Positions 35,481 to 44,653 of a stretch of 64,000 bases of DNA are shown in pieces. The DNA lies in NCBI GenBank assembly GCA_026398875.1, contig JAPLSB010000021.1, positions 124,001 to 188,000 on the forward strand, in the 5' to 3' direction. The stretch's first letter is position 1; each line of letters begins with the position of its first letter. This DNA comes from Gammaproteobacteria bacterium. Lineage in GTDB: Bacteria; Pseudomonadota; Gammaproteobacteria; Nevskiales; Nevskiaceae. The translations under genes were made by a program, and so were the position numbers. The notes below the pieces were generated by a model. That model was not told where the DNA came from, made no database searches, and saw only the letters and a list, made by a program, of their open reading frames with translations.

Positions 35481-36254
35481 ATGAGCATTGGCGATTTTCC
35501 GGAGGGTGCGGCGCTGGTGTTCGGCGGCAGCGGTGGCATCGGCCGCACGGTGGCGCAGGCGTTTGCCGAGGCCGGCAGCGATGTGGCGCTGGTCTATCGC
35601 AGCAAGCAGGCCGTGGCGGCAACGGCTGCGGAGGCGATGCGCGCGCAGGGCCGCGCGGCCAGCATTCATGCGGCGGATGTGCGCGAGCCGGCGCAGGTCG
35701 CCGCTGCCGTGGCGGCAGCGCTCGCGGCGCATGGCCGCATTCATACCGTGGTGTTCGCCGTGGGGCCGGTGGTCGAACAGTTGCCGCTGGCCGAGACGCC
35801 GGCCGCGCTCTGGCGGGCTTCGCTGGAAATCGAGACGTTGGGCTTCTTGAACGTGGTGCAGGCCTGCCTGCCGGTGCTGCGCAGCGGCGGTGGTGGCTCC
35901 TTCGTGCATCTGGGTTCGGCCGGGCATCTGTGGTGGCCGGCGAAGGACGGGCTCAGCGTGGTGCCGAAGGCCGCGAACGAGGCGCTGCTGCGCGGCATCG
36001 CGAAGGAGGAAGGCCGGCACGGCATCCGCGCGAATTCGGTGCTGGTCGGCGTGATCGAGGCCGGCATGTTCCTGGAGCTGCTGCAGCGCGGCGTGTTCAA
36101 CCAGGCCTGGATCGACGAGACGCAAAAGCTGCTGGCGCTGAAGCGCTGGGGCCAGCCGGAGGAGATCGGCCATGCGGCCGTGTTCCTCGCTTCGAACCGC
36201 GCCGCCTACATCACCGGCCAGCAGCTCAACGTGTCCGGCGGCTTCGGCGTGTGA
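35481..36254 (+). CDS. SDR family protein lacking the catalytic tyrosine
   Basis: A 257-residue Rossmann protein with ALVFGGSGGIGRTVAQAF and a C-terminal TGQQLNVSGGFGV typical of SDRs. At the active site the Tyr-x3-Lys is not seen: the segment is LSVVPKAANEALLRG, with Lys kept and Ser at the Tyr position. It may be a divergent dehydrogenase, an enoyl reductase-like protein or a non-catalytic binding protein. It lies 58 bases upstream of the SnoaL gene and two genes before KshA. Confidence 0.8.
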   Translation: MSIGDFPEGAALVFGGSGGIGRTVAQAFAEAGSDVALVYRSKQAVAATAAEAMRAQGRAASIHAADVREPAQVAAAVAAALAAHGRIHTVVFAVGPVVEQLPLAETPAALWRASLEIETLGFLNVVQACLPVLRSGGGGSFVHLGSAGHLWWPAKDGLSVVPKAANEALLRGIAKEEGRHGIRANSVLVGVIEAGMFLELLQRGVFNQAWIDETQKLLALKRWGQPEEIGHAAVFLASNRAAYITGQQLNVSGGFGV

Positions 36255-36312
36255 GTCAGCGCCAGCACGCCGTTTGCGCCATCCCCAGCAGACTGTTCAA
36301 CAGGAGTTCCCC

Positions 36313-36798
36313 ATGTCGCAGCGCCTTGAAGACATCGAAGCCATCCGCCAGCTGAAGTACCGCTATTGCCGCGCCATCGACATGGCGGACATGGCACTGC
36401 TGAAGACGCTGTTCACCGAAGACGCAAGCGTCTGCTACGTCGGCGGCAGCTACCGTTTCGAAGCGCAGGGCCGCGACACGATTCTGGAAGCGCTGAGCTA
36501 CGCCTTCCACGCCGAGGCGGTGGCGATGCACCACGTCAACCATCCGGAGATCGAGCTGGTATCCGATACCGAGGCGACCGGCATCTGGTACCTGAAGGAC
36601 TGGTTCCTGAACCTGAAACTGATGCTGATCACCGACGGCACCGCGCTGTACCGCGACCGTTACGTGAAGCGCGATGGCCAGTGGCTGATCCAGCATGCCA
36701 GCTACTCGCGCATCTTCGAGATCGTGACGCCGGTGACCGAGAAGCCGAACCTCACCGCGCACTACCTCGCTGCGCACGGCCGCCAGTTGCCGGCCTGA
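36313..36798 (+). CDS. SnoaL-like protein, candidate 7-alpha-hydroxysteroid dehydratase
   Basis: A 161-residue single-domain SnoaL/NTF2-fold protein. Several segments parallel the bile-acid 7-alpha-dehydratase BaiE: IEAIRQLKYRYCRAID, MHHVNHPEIEL, ATGIWYLKDWFL and YRDRYVKRDGQWLIQHASY, with matching Tyr and His positions. Hsh2 from Sphingobium, a 7-alpha-hydroxysteroid dehydratase, is of the same family. This would fit bile-acid or 7-hydroxysteroid use. The ATG follows AGGAG closely. Confidence 0.75.
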   Translation: MSQRLEDIEAIRQLKYRYCRAIDMADMALLKTLFTEDASVCYVGGSYRFEAQGRDTILEALSYAFHAEAVAMHHVNHPEIELVSDTEATGIWYLKDWFLNLKLMLITDGTALYRDRYVKRDGQWLIQHASYSRIFEIVTPVTEKPNLTAHYLAAHGRQLPA

Positions 36799-36928
36799 GC
36801 GGGACTGCGCCACAGCTGCCGGCCGAGCTTCATCCCAACGGACGATGCAGGCCAGCGGAGCGCGCCGGAGACTGCGGCCATCCCTATCGATTCCACCTTT
36901 CTGCAACCCGTACGCCAGGAAACCGCCG

Positions 36929-38035
36929 ATGAGCGCCGTCATGAAATCCGAGCGGGCCGTGCCGCTGCACACCATCGAAGCCGCACCAGTGCCGGCCCGC
37001 TTTGCACGCGGCTGGCACTGCCTCGGGCTGGCGTCCGACTACACCGATGGCAAGCCGCATTCGCTCAACATCTTCGGCACCCGGCTGGTGATCTTCCAGG
37101 GTGAGGACGGCGCGATCCGCATCCTCAACGCCTGGTGCCCGCACATGGGTGCGGACCTGGGCCTTGGTGCCGTCGAAGGCAATGGCGTGGTCTGCAAGTT
37201 CCACGGCTGGCGCTGGAATGGGTCCGATGGCGTCTGCGACCACATTCCGTACGCCAAGCGCATTCCGCCGAAGGCGCGCATCAAGACCTGGCCGAGCTGC
37301 GTGCAGAACAAGCTGCTGTTTGTCTGGAACGATCCGGAAGGGGCCTTGCCGCCGGTGGAGCAGGCGATTCCGCGCATCGATCCGGTGTATTCGGACGAGT
37401 GGTCCGACTGGTCGATCGTCAACTGGACGATCCACAACAACTGTCGCGAGCTGATCGACAACATCGCCGACATGGCGCACTTCGTATCCGTGCACGGCTC
37501 GACCAATGTCGTCTACTTCGCGAACCTGTTCGAGCAGCACAAGGCCACGCAGATCATGGTCGGCGCGAATGATCGCCTGGGCGGCGGCGACTACCTGACC
37601 ACGATCGCCAGCTACTACGGCCCGGCCTACCAGATCACCCACATGTTCGGAAAGATGGGTGGCGTGCCGGTGGAATCGGTGCTGCTGAACTCGCACACGC
37701 CGATCGACCAGAACAGCTTCGAGCTGCGCTTCGGCGTGCTGGTCAAGAAGTTTCCGGGCATGTCCGACGAAGCCTGCGATGCGATGGTCAAAAGCTATGT
37801 CGAGCTGACCAACAAGGCCTTCGGCGAGGATGTCGACATCTGGCACAACAAGGTGCGCATCGACAATCCGCTGCTCTGCGATGGCGATGGCCCGGTCTAC
37901 CAGAACCGCCAGTGGTACGAGCAGTTCTACTTCGACGCTGCTGCCGTGCCGGCCGAGCTGACCAAGCGCCGCTTCGTCGAGATCGACAAGGGCATTGCCG
38001 AGAAGCCCGAAGCGCGGCACGCGTTCGACAACTGA
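36929..38035 (+). CDS. kshA: 3-ketosteroid 9-alpha-hydroxylase oxygenase component (KshA)
   Basis: A 368-residue Rieske oxygenase. Cys70/His72 and Cys89/His92 bind the 2Fe-2S centre (CPHMGADLGLGAVEGNG, then CKFHGWRW), and Asp181/His184/His189 bind the mononuclear iron in NIADMAHFVSVH. The context CRELIDNIADMAHF and the C-terminal GDGPVYQNRQWYEQFYFD match KshA proteins. It hydroxylates C9 of 3-keto-1,4-diene steroids, which opens ring B. The start at 36929 has a good AGGA site. Its reductase is not in the window; the two ferredoxins are likely donors. Confidence 0.92.
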   Translation: MSAVMKSERAVPLHTIEAAPVPARFARGWHCLGLASDYTDGKPHSLNIFGTRLVIFQGEDGAIRILNAWCPHMGADLGLGAVEGNGVVCKFHGWRWNGSDGVCDHIPYAKRIPPKARIKTWPSCVQNKLLFVWNDPEGALPPVEQAIPRIDPVYSDEWSDWSIVNWTIHNNCRELIDNIADMAHFVSVHGSTNVVYFANLFEQHKATQIMVGANDRLGGGDYLTTIASYYGPAYQITHMFGKMGGVPVESVLLNSHTPIDQNSFELRFGVLVKKFPGMSDEACDAMVKSYVELTNKAFGEDVDIWHNKVRIDNPLLCDGDGPVYQNRQWYEQFYFDAAAVPAELTKRRFVEIDKGIAEKPEARHAFDN

Positions 38036-38055
38036 GCGCGATTCGGTCGCCTGCA

Positions 38056-38670
38056 GTGACCGACTTCGACCGTTACCACCTGGCACTCGGCTACGCGGCC
38101 GAGCTGCATCGCGGCCAGATTCGCAAGGGCAGCGGCATTCCGTATCTGACGCATCTGATGAGCGTGTCCGCGCTGGTGCTCGAATACGGCGGCAGCGACA
38201 CGCAGGCCATCGCCGCGCTGCTGCATGACGCCATCGAGGATCGCGCCGACGGCCACGGCGGCCCTTCTGCGCTGGCGGAAGAGATCGAGCGCCTGTTCGG
38301 CCATGAGGTCATTCGGCTCGTGCAGGCCTGCACCGACGCAGGCCGCGTACAGGAACCGGACTGGCGCACGCGGCGCTGGACCAGCCTGCGGCGGCTGCAG
38401 GGCTGCGATGCCGGCACGGCGCTGATCCTCGCGGCCGACAAGCTGCACAACACGCGTTGTCTTCTTGCCGACCACCGCACACACGGTGATGCGCTGTTTG
38501 CACGGTTCGAAGCCGGCAAGGCCGATGTGCTCTGGTATCTCGAAGCCGCAGCGGTGCTGCTCAAGCGCCACCATCCGGGCCCGATCAGCAATGAACTGCA
38601 GCGCACGGTGAGCGCGTTGCAGCGGCAGTGCTCGGCGGCGCCGGTGCCACGCGTCCTGCGCCGTGCCTGA
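38056..38670 (+). CDS. HD-domain protein of the SpoT/MESH1 (p)ppGpp hydrolase type
   Basis: A 204-residue protein made almost wholly of an HD hydrolase domain. YLTHLMSVSALVLEYGGSDT and AIAALLHDAIED hold His and His-Asp ligands arranged as in RelA/SpoT and MESH1, and ILAADKLHNTR supplies a further conserved segment. No synthetase, TGS or ACT domain is present, so it resembles a small alarmone hydrolase. The GTG at 38056 begins TDFDRYHLALGYA. It sits 20 bases after kshA and a terminator follows. Confidence 0.82.
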   Translation: MTDFDRYHLALGYAAELHRGQIRKGSGIPYLTHLMSVSALVLEYGGSDTQAIAALLHDAIEDRADGHGGPSALAEEIERLFGHEVIRLVQACTDAGRVQEPDWRTRRWTSLRRLQGCDAGTALILAADKLHNTRCLLADHRTHGDALFARFEAGKADVLWYLEAAAVLLKRHHPGPISNELQRTVSALQRQCSAAPVPRVLRRA

Positions 38671-38674
38671 ACGG

Positions 38675-38700
38675 CAAACGCCGCCTTGCGGCGGCGTTTG
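38675..38700. terminator. Hairpin terminator between HD gene and RND operon
   Basis: Perfect 11-base inverted repeat CAAACGCCGCC/GGCGGCGTTTG with a TTGC loop between convergent genes. The A- and T-rich stem ends suggest it can terminate both transcripts. Confidence 0.7.
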
Positions 38701-38720
38701 GTATTGCGTGAGGCGGCTGC

Positions 38721-41700
38721 TCAGTGCGCCGCTTCGGCGGCGTCGGCACGGCCACCGCCCTTGTGATCCGAGGCGATCCACAGATACATCGCCGGCACGA
38801 CGAACAGCGTGAACAGCGTGCCGATCGAGATGCCGGTGGCGATCACCAGACCCATGTGATTGCGTCCGACGGCGCCGGCGCCGCTGGCGATCACCAGCGG
38901 CAGCACGCCGAGCACCATCGCCGCGGTCGTCATCAGGATCGGGCGCAGACGCACGCCGGACGCCGCCATGATCGCATCGAACTTGCTGCGGCCGGCGCGC
39001 TGTTCGTCGTTGGCGAACTGCACGATCAGGATGCCGTGCTTGGCAATGAGCCCGACCAGCGTCACCAGCCCGACCTTGGTGTAGATGTTCATGCTGGCGT
39101 TCTGCACGCCGAGGAAGATGAACACCATCGCGCCGAACACTGCCATCGGCACCGACATCATCACGATCAGCGGGTCGCGGAAGCTTTCGAACTGCGCCGC
39201 CAGCACCAGAAAGATGATGATCACGGCAAAGCCGAAGGTGAACAGGAAGGCACTGGATTCCTGCACGTACTGCCGCGACTGGCCGCCGTAGTCGATGCTG
39301 TAGCCGGGCGGCAGCTTGTCCTTGGCGATCTGCTTCAGGTAGTCCAGCGCCTCGCCCAGTGAACCCGCCGGCACGGCTGCCAGCGTTGCCGAGTTCAGCT
39401 GCTGGAAGTGGCTGATGCGCGTCGGAATGGCTTCCGTCTGCAGGCTGACCACGGTCGATGCCGGCACGACACCACTGTTCGGCGTCCGGATGTAGTAGTC
39501 GTTGATCTGCTCCGGGTTCAGCCGCTCGGTCTGCTCGACCTGCGGAATCACCTTGTACGAACGGCCGAGGATGCTGAAGTAGTTGACGTAGCCGCCGCCC
39601 AGCATCGCGCCGAGCGAGCTGCCGACATCGCGCATCGTCAGACCCAGCGTGGCGGCCTTGTCGCGGTCCACCTTGACGGTGATCTGCGGCTTGTTGAGCT
39701 TCAGATCGCTGTCGATGTAGTAGAACTTGCCGCTCGCCTGCGCCTCGTCAAGGATCGAGCGGGTCACCTCGTCGAGATTGGCGAACGGTTCGGTGGTGCC
39801 GATCACGAACGCCACCGGCGTATTGGTGCCGCCACTGCCGGTCGGTAGCGGCGATGGCTGCGAGGCATAGACGGTCGCGCCGGCAACCTTGTTGACTTCG
39901 GTCTGGATGATGTTCTGCAGTTCCGTCGCGCTGCGGCTGCGCTCGCTCCACGGCTTGAGGATGACGCCGGTCAATGCCGTGTTGGGGCCTTGCACGCCAG
40001 TGAGCTGGAACACCTGGTCACGTTCCGGCAGCCGGTCGATCACGTCGTAGATCTGCCGTGCGTAGACATCCATCTGGCTGACCGTGGCATTCGGCGAGGC
40101 GTAGCCGTAGGTGATCAGGAAGCCCTGATCCTCTTCCGGCGCCAGCTCGTTCTTGATTCCGAACGGTTGCGGGGTCAGCAGCATCACCACGATCAGCGCC
40201 ATGATCGCGAAGCCGAACACCACCACCACGTTCCAGTTGCCGAGCATCGACCGCAGCAGCCGCTCGTAGACATGGCGCAGGCGTTCGAAGTTGTGCTCGA
40301 TCGCCTGCTGGAAGCGGCTTTCGCGCTGATCGGCACGCAGGAAGTGGGCGGCCATCATCGGCGACAGCGTCAGCGCCACGACCGCCGACACCGCCACGGC
40401 GCCGGCCAGCGTGAACGAGAACTCCGCGAACAGCGCGCCGGTCAGACCGCCCTGGAAGCCGATCGGCACGTAGACGGCGATCAGCACGATCGAGATCGCG
40501 ATGATCGGCCCGGCCAGTTCGCGGGCGCCGAGCAGGGCCGCATCGATCGGCTTCATGCCGGCCTTGAGATGACGGTCGACGTTCTCGACCACGATGATCG
40601 CGTCGTCGACCACCAGACCGACCGCCAGCACCAGCGCCAGCAGGGTCAGCAGGTTCACCGTGTAGCCGAGCACCAGCATGATCACGAAGGCGCCGACCAG
40701 CGACAGCGGAATCGCGATCGCCGGGATCAGCACCGAACGCGGCGAACCGAGGAACAGGAAGATCACCGCGGCGACGATCAGCAGCGCTTCGACCAGCGTC
40801 TTGACCACTTCGTCGATCGCGTCGCGGACGTAGCCGGTGGCGTCGTAGGAAATGTTGCCGGTCAGCCCGGTCGGCAGCTGCTCGACGATGTCCGGGAACA
40901 CCTCGCGGACGTTGCCGATCACCGTCAGCAGGTTCGCCTCGGGGGCCACCTTGATGCCGATGAACACCGACTGCTTGCCGTCGAACGAGGTGTTCGAGTT
41001 GTAGTCCTCGGCACCCAGCGTGACGTTGGCAACGTCCTGCAGCCGCACGATCGCGCCGTCCTTCTGCTTGAGCACCAGCTGCTTGAACTCTTCGACCGAA
41101 TGCAGATCGGTGCCGGCCGTCAGGTCCACCGACACCATCTGGCCCTTGGTGCTGCCAAGTGCCGAGATGTAGTTGTTGGCATCGAGTGCCGTGTAGACAT
41201 CATTGGCGGTCAGGCCGGTCGCCGCCAGCTTCTGCGGGTCCAGCCAGGCGCGCAGTGCAAAGGTTCGCGAGCCGAGGATTTCCGCACGTTGCACGCCAGG
41301 CACCGCCTGCAGCTTCGGCTGCACGACGCGGATCAGGTAGTCGGTGATCTTGTTGCCGGGCAGCGTGTCGCTGACGAAGCCGAGATACATCGAGTCGACA
41401 CTTTCGCCGGTCGACACCGTCAGCTGCGGCTGCTGCGCTTCCGGTGGCAACTGGTTGAGCACCGACTGCACCTTGGTGTTGATCTCGTTCAGCGCGCGAT
41501 TGCTGTCGTAGTTCAGACGCAGCGTCGCCGTGATGGTGCTGACGCCGGTGCCGCTGGTCGAACTCAGGTAGTCGATGCCCTGGGCCTGCGCGATCGCGGC
41601 TTCCAGCGGTGTCGTGATGAAACCGGCGACGACATCGGCGTTGGCGCCGTAGTAGGTCGTGGTGATGTTGACTGCCGCGATCTCGGTTTCCGGGTACTGA

Positions 41701-41804
41701 CGCACTGGCAGCGAGGCCAGTGCGCGCAGTCCGAGCACCAGGATCAGGATGCTGACGACCAGCGACAGCACCGGCTTGCGGATGAAGATATCGGTAAAGG
41801 TCAT
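38721..41804 (-). CDS. RND efflux transporter permease (HAE1 family)
   Basis: A 1027-residue inner-membrane pump, full length for the AcrB/MexF class, starting MTFTDIFIRKPVLSLVVSIL. Landmarks are GIDYLSSTSGTGVSTITATL in the porter region, the second-half LAPEEDQGFLITYGYA, and VLAVGLVVDDAIIVVENVDR with the proton-relay Asp pair in the fourth membrane segment. It works with the adaptor and outer-membrane channel encoded upstream to expel drugs or hydrophobic compounds, possibly steroids. The ATG at 41804 is used; the longer frame adds an Arg-rich, non-conserved stretch. Confidence 0.94.
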   Translation of the reverse strand: MTFTDIFIRKPVLSLVVSILILVLGLRALASLPVRQYPETEIAAVNITTTYYGANADVVAGFITTPLEAAIAQAQGIDYLSSTSGTGVSTITATLRLNYDSNRALNEINTKVQSVLNQLPPEAQQPQLTVSTGESVDSMYLGFVSDTLPGNKITDYLIRVVQPKLQAVPGVQRAEILGSRTFALRAWLDPQKLAATGLTANDVYTALDANNYISALGSTKGQMVSVDLTAGTDLHSVEEFKQLVLKQKDGAIVRLQDVANVTLGAEDYNSNTSFDGKQSVFIGIKVAPEANLLTVIGNVREVFPDIVEQLPTGLTGNISYDATGYVRDAIDEVVKTLVEALLIVAAVIFLFLGSPRSVLIPAIAIPLSLVGAFVIMLVLGYTVNLLTLLALVLAVGLVVDDAIIVVENVDRHLKAGMKPIDAALLGARELAGPIIAISIVLIAVYVPIGFQGGLTGALFAEFSFTLAGAVAVSAVVALTLSPMMAAHFLRADQRESRFQQAIEHNFERLRHVYERLLRSMLGNWNVVVVFGFAIMALIVVMLLTPQPFGIKNELAPEEDQGFLITYGYASPNATVSQMDVYARQIYDVIDRLPERDQVFQLTGVQGPNTALTGVILKPWSERSRSATELQNIIQTEVNKVAGATVYASQPSPLPTGSGGTNTPVAFVIGTTEPFANLDEVTRSILDEAQASGKFYYIDSDLKLNKPQITVKVDRDKAATLGLTMRDVGSSLGAMLGGGYVNYFSILGRSYKVIPQVEQTERLNPEQINDYYIRTPNSGVVPASTVVSLQTEAIPTRISHFQQLNSATLAAVPAGSLGEALDYLKQIAKDKLPPGYSIDYGGQSRQYVQESSAFLFTFGFAVIIIFLVLAAQFESFRDPLIVMMSVPMAVFGAMVFIFLGVQNASMNIYTKVGLVTLVGLIAKHGILIVQFANDEQRAGRSKFDAIMAASGVRLRPILMTTAAMVLGVLPLVIASGAGAVGRNHMGLVIATGISIGTLFTLFVVPAMYLWIASDHKGGGRADAAEAAH

Positions 41805-41838
41805 GGCGTCTGGCCGGTGCTGGATACGCGAGCGGCGA

Positions 41839-43035
41839 TCACTGCTCGTACGGCGTCGGAGCCGGATCGTTGGCCGGCTGCACATCGTTGTTGACGATCA
41901 CGGCAGCGCCGTTCTTGAGCTTCAGCGTGCCGCTGGTGACCACTTCGTCTCCGGCGGCCACGCCGTTGAGGATGGCCACCTGATCGCCACGGGTCGGTCC
42001 GACGGTGACGAACACCTGCTTGGCGACCAGCTGGTCATCGGGCATTTCGGCAGTCCCTTCCGGTGCTGCCGCCGGTGCCTCGGCCTTGCCGGTCTTCTTC
42101 GCGGCCTGTTCGGCCTTGTAGACGCGGTACGGCACCAGCACGAACACGGTCTCGCCGAACGGGTTGTAGGCCACGGCGTTCTGCGGCAGCGTGATGTAGC
42201 GGCCGGGCTCGCCGACCTCGATCGACAGCCGCGCGTACATGCCCGGCAGCAGCCGCCCCGACGGGTTGCGCAGCGTCGCCTGGATCTTGACGTTGCGGGT
42301 GTCGGCGTCGACCACCGGGTTGATCGCGCTGATCGTGCCTTCATAGGTCTGCTGCGGATCGATGTCGGTGCGCACGCGAACCTTCTGCCCTTTCGAAAGC
42401 TGCGACAGCGCCTGCTGCGGCAGGCTGAAGTCGACATGGATCGGGTCGAGCTGCTGCAGCGTGACGATCGTGTCGCCCGGGTTCAGGTAGCGGCCCGGAT
42501 TGATCGTGCTGATCCCGAGATGGCCGCTGAACGGCGCCCGGATGGTCTTCTGCGCCACCAGCGCCTGCTGCTCCGCCAGTTTGGCGCGGGCGCTCTTGTG
42601 CGCTGACGCGCTGGCGTCAAGCGCGGCCCTGCTGATCGCCTGCGCTTCGAACTGCAGCGTGTCGCGCTGGAAGTTGGCTTCGGCAATCTCGGCGTCGGCC
42701 TTGAGCTGATCGAGCTTGGCGCGGTCCGCTGCCGCCACCAGCTGCACCAGCACGCTGCCGGCCTTGACCTCGCTGCCGGCCGGGATCGACACCTGTTCGA
42801 CCAGGCCGCCGATTTCGGCCGACAGCTCGGCACCGCGCACCGCGCGCAGGCTGCCGACCGCCGCCAGTTGCGGCCGCCATTCCTCGGTGCTGGCCTTGAT
42901 CGTGGAGATGGTCTGCTTCGGATAGCCCATCGCCTTGAATTCTTCGAACATCTTGAACACGGCGAGGCCCTTGTAGCTGCCGATGCCCACGACCAGCGCG
43001 ACGACGATCAGGACCAGAAAAAGCCAGCGTTTCAT
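41839..43035 (-). CDS. RND efflux periplasmic adaptor subunit
   Basis: A 398-residue membrane-fusion protein. The N-terminal membrane anchor is WLFLVLIVVALVVGIGSY; the biotinyl-lipoyl-like hairpin surrounds SAEIGGLVEQVSIPAGSEVK; and IRAPFSGHLGISTINPGRYL plus GEPGRYITLPQNAVA form the barrel regions. A low-complexity Ala/Glu/Lys linker at about 330-350 (KTGKAEAPAAAPEG) is unusual for the family. It lies 34 bases upstream of the pump gene. The ATG at 43035 starts the anchor directly. Confidence 0.92.
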   Translation of the reverse strand: MKRWLFLVLIVVALVVGIGSYKGLAVFKMFEEFKAMGYPKQTISTIKASTEEWRPQLAAVGSLRAVRGAELSAEIGGLVEQVSIPAGSEVKAGSVLVQLVAAADRAKLDQLKADAEIAEANFQRDTLQFEAQAISRAALDASASAHKSARAKLAEQQALVAQKTIRAPFSGHLGISTINPGRYLNPGDTIVTLQQLDPIHVDFSLPQQALSQLSKGQKVRVRTDIDPQQTYEGTISAINPVVDADTRNVKIQATLRNPSGRLLPGMYARLSIEVGEPGRYITLPQNAVAYNPFGETVFVLVPYRVYKAEQAAKKTGKAEAPAAAPEGTAEMPDDQLVAKQVFVTVGPTRGDQVAILNGVAAGDEVVTSGTLKLKNGAAVIVNNDVQPANDPAPTPYEQ

Positions 43036-43120
43036 TTGAATCTCCGAAGCAGGGGGGCGATGCGCGAACGGGACGCCGAGCGTCCGGTTACGGATCGGAA
43101 ACAAGCGGGGAAGCGGGCGT

Positions 43121-44653
43121 TCATGGCGCGGCCGTGGCCTGCACTTGCGGCATCGGCTGCGCCGGGTCGCGCTGCATCCAGCCGCCGCCAAGGGCCTGGA
43201 ACAGCGCAGCGGTGTCCTGCATGCGGGTGGCCAGCGAGATCACCTGCGCGGCACGCGTGCGGGTCCATGCCTGCTGCGCATCGAGCAGCGCCAGATAGCT
43301 GGCGGCACCCAGCTGGTGCTGGCGCTCGACCAGGCGCAGTCGGGCCTCGGCGGCCGCAGCGGCGGCGTGGTCCGCGTTCAGCGTGTCGGCATCGATTTCC
43401 AGCGCGCGCAGCGTGTCGGCGACGTTCTGGAACGCGAGGATCACCGTTTGCCGGTAGTCGGCGCGCGCCTGATCGAAGCGGGCAATCGCCGCGCGCCGGT
43501 TGGCGGTCAGCTCGCCGCCCCGGAACAGTGGCTGCAGCACCGAGCCGCCGATGCTCCAGATGTTGCCGGTGAACAGGTTTTCGAAGATCGACGACTGGGT
43601 GCCGAAGCTGGCGGTCAGGCTGATCTGCGGCAGCAGGTTGGCGGTGGCAACGCCGACGTTGGCGGCGGCTTCGTGCAGGCGCGCCTCGGCGGCCAGCACA
43701 TCGGGTCGCTGGCGCACCAGTTCGGACGGCAGCGACAGCGGCACGGCCTGCGGCACGGTCAGCTCCGACAGCTCGAACTGACTCGCGGCCGCTTCGCTCG
43801 GCAAGCGGCCGGCATAGACCGCCAACTGGTTCTGGGCCCGCGTCAGCGCCAGACGCAGCGGCTGCAACTTCGCGCGCTCGGAGGCAATGCTCGATTGCGC
43901 TGCCAGCAACTCGTTGCGGCCGATGCTGCCGATCTCGTGCTGGCGCTCGGTGATCGTCAGCAGGCGTTCCTGATCGGCCACGATCATCTCCTGGCCCACC
44001 AGCAGCGCCCGCTGTTCGGCGGTCTCGACGGCACTGGTGACCAGATTGGCAATCAGCGTCTGGTAGGTCGCTTCCAGCTGGTACGCCGCCGTTTCGGCGG
44101 CGGCCTGCGAGGCTTCGACGCCGCGGCGCGTGCCGCCCCAGATGTCGAGTCCGTAGCTGACGTTCACCGAGGCATTGAACAGGCTGTAGATGACGCCGCC
44201 GCCGCCGGGGTTGCCGAAGCTGCCGGTATCGATCTTCTGCCGTGACGGGCTGAACGCCGCATCGACGCTGGGCAGCAGGGCGCCGCCGCGCGCACGGGCG
44301 TTTTCTTCGGCGATGCGCAGTGCGGCTTGCGCCGAGGCCAGCGTCGGGCTGGCGTTCAGGGCCTGTTCGACCAGCGCGTCAAGCTTTGGCGAGCCGAACG
44401 CGGTCCACCAGCGGGCATCGACCGGCTTGGCAAGGAAGGTCTGGGCTTCGCCGCCGCGCACGGCGGTTGCGGTGGTCTGCGCCGGAGCCGGCTCGGCACC
44501 ATAGCGATCGGCAACCGGCGCCTGCGGGCGCTCGAAATCCGGGCCGACGGCACAGCCGGCCAGTGCCAGCGCCAGTACCGACGGCAGTGCCGGCGCCAGT
44601 ACCAGCCTCGGAACGCCGGTCAGGCGGCTGCAGGGGCGCTGCTTGAGGGTCAT
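43121..44653 (-). CDS. NodT-family outer-membrane efflux lipoprotein
   Basis: A 510-residue TolC-like channel. The lipobox LALALAGC places the acylated cysteine at Cys34, and CAVGPDFERPQ is the usual NodT continuation. The two repeated TolC-type halves are visible (LVEQALNASPTLASAQAALR; LAAEARLHEAAANVGVATAN). It completes the tripartite pump. The ATG at 44653 overlaps the TetR stop by four bases; the much longer frame to 45118 lies inside the regulator gene. Confidence 0.93.
   Translation of the reverse strand: MTLKQRPCSRLTGVPRLVLAPALPSVLALALAGCAVGPDFERPQAPVADRYGAEPAPAQTTATAVRGGEAQTFLAKPVDARWWTAFGSPKLDALVEQALNASPTLASAQAALRIAEENARARGGALLPSVDAAFSPSRQKIDTGSFGNPGGGGVIYSLFNASVNVSYGLDIWGGTRRGVEASQAAAETAAYQLEATYQTLIANLVTSAVETAEQRALLVGQEMIVADQERLLTITERQHEIGSIGRNELLAAQSSIASERAKLQPLRLALTRAQNQLAVYAGRLPSEAAASQFELSELTVPQAVPLSLPSELVRQRPDVLAAEARLHEAAANVGVATANLLPQISLTASFGTQSSIFENLFTGNIWSIGGSVLQPLFRGGELTANRRAAIARFDQARADYRQTVILAFQNVADTLRALEIDADTLNADHAAAAAAEARLRLVERQHQLGAASYLALLDAQQAWTRTRAAQVISLATRMQDTAALFQALGGGWMQRDPAQPMPQVQATAAP

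Noticed and set aside
39990..41894. 634-codon plus-strand frame opposite the RND pump
   Set aside because: His/Arg/Asp-rich shadow; the pump is well supported on the minus strand.
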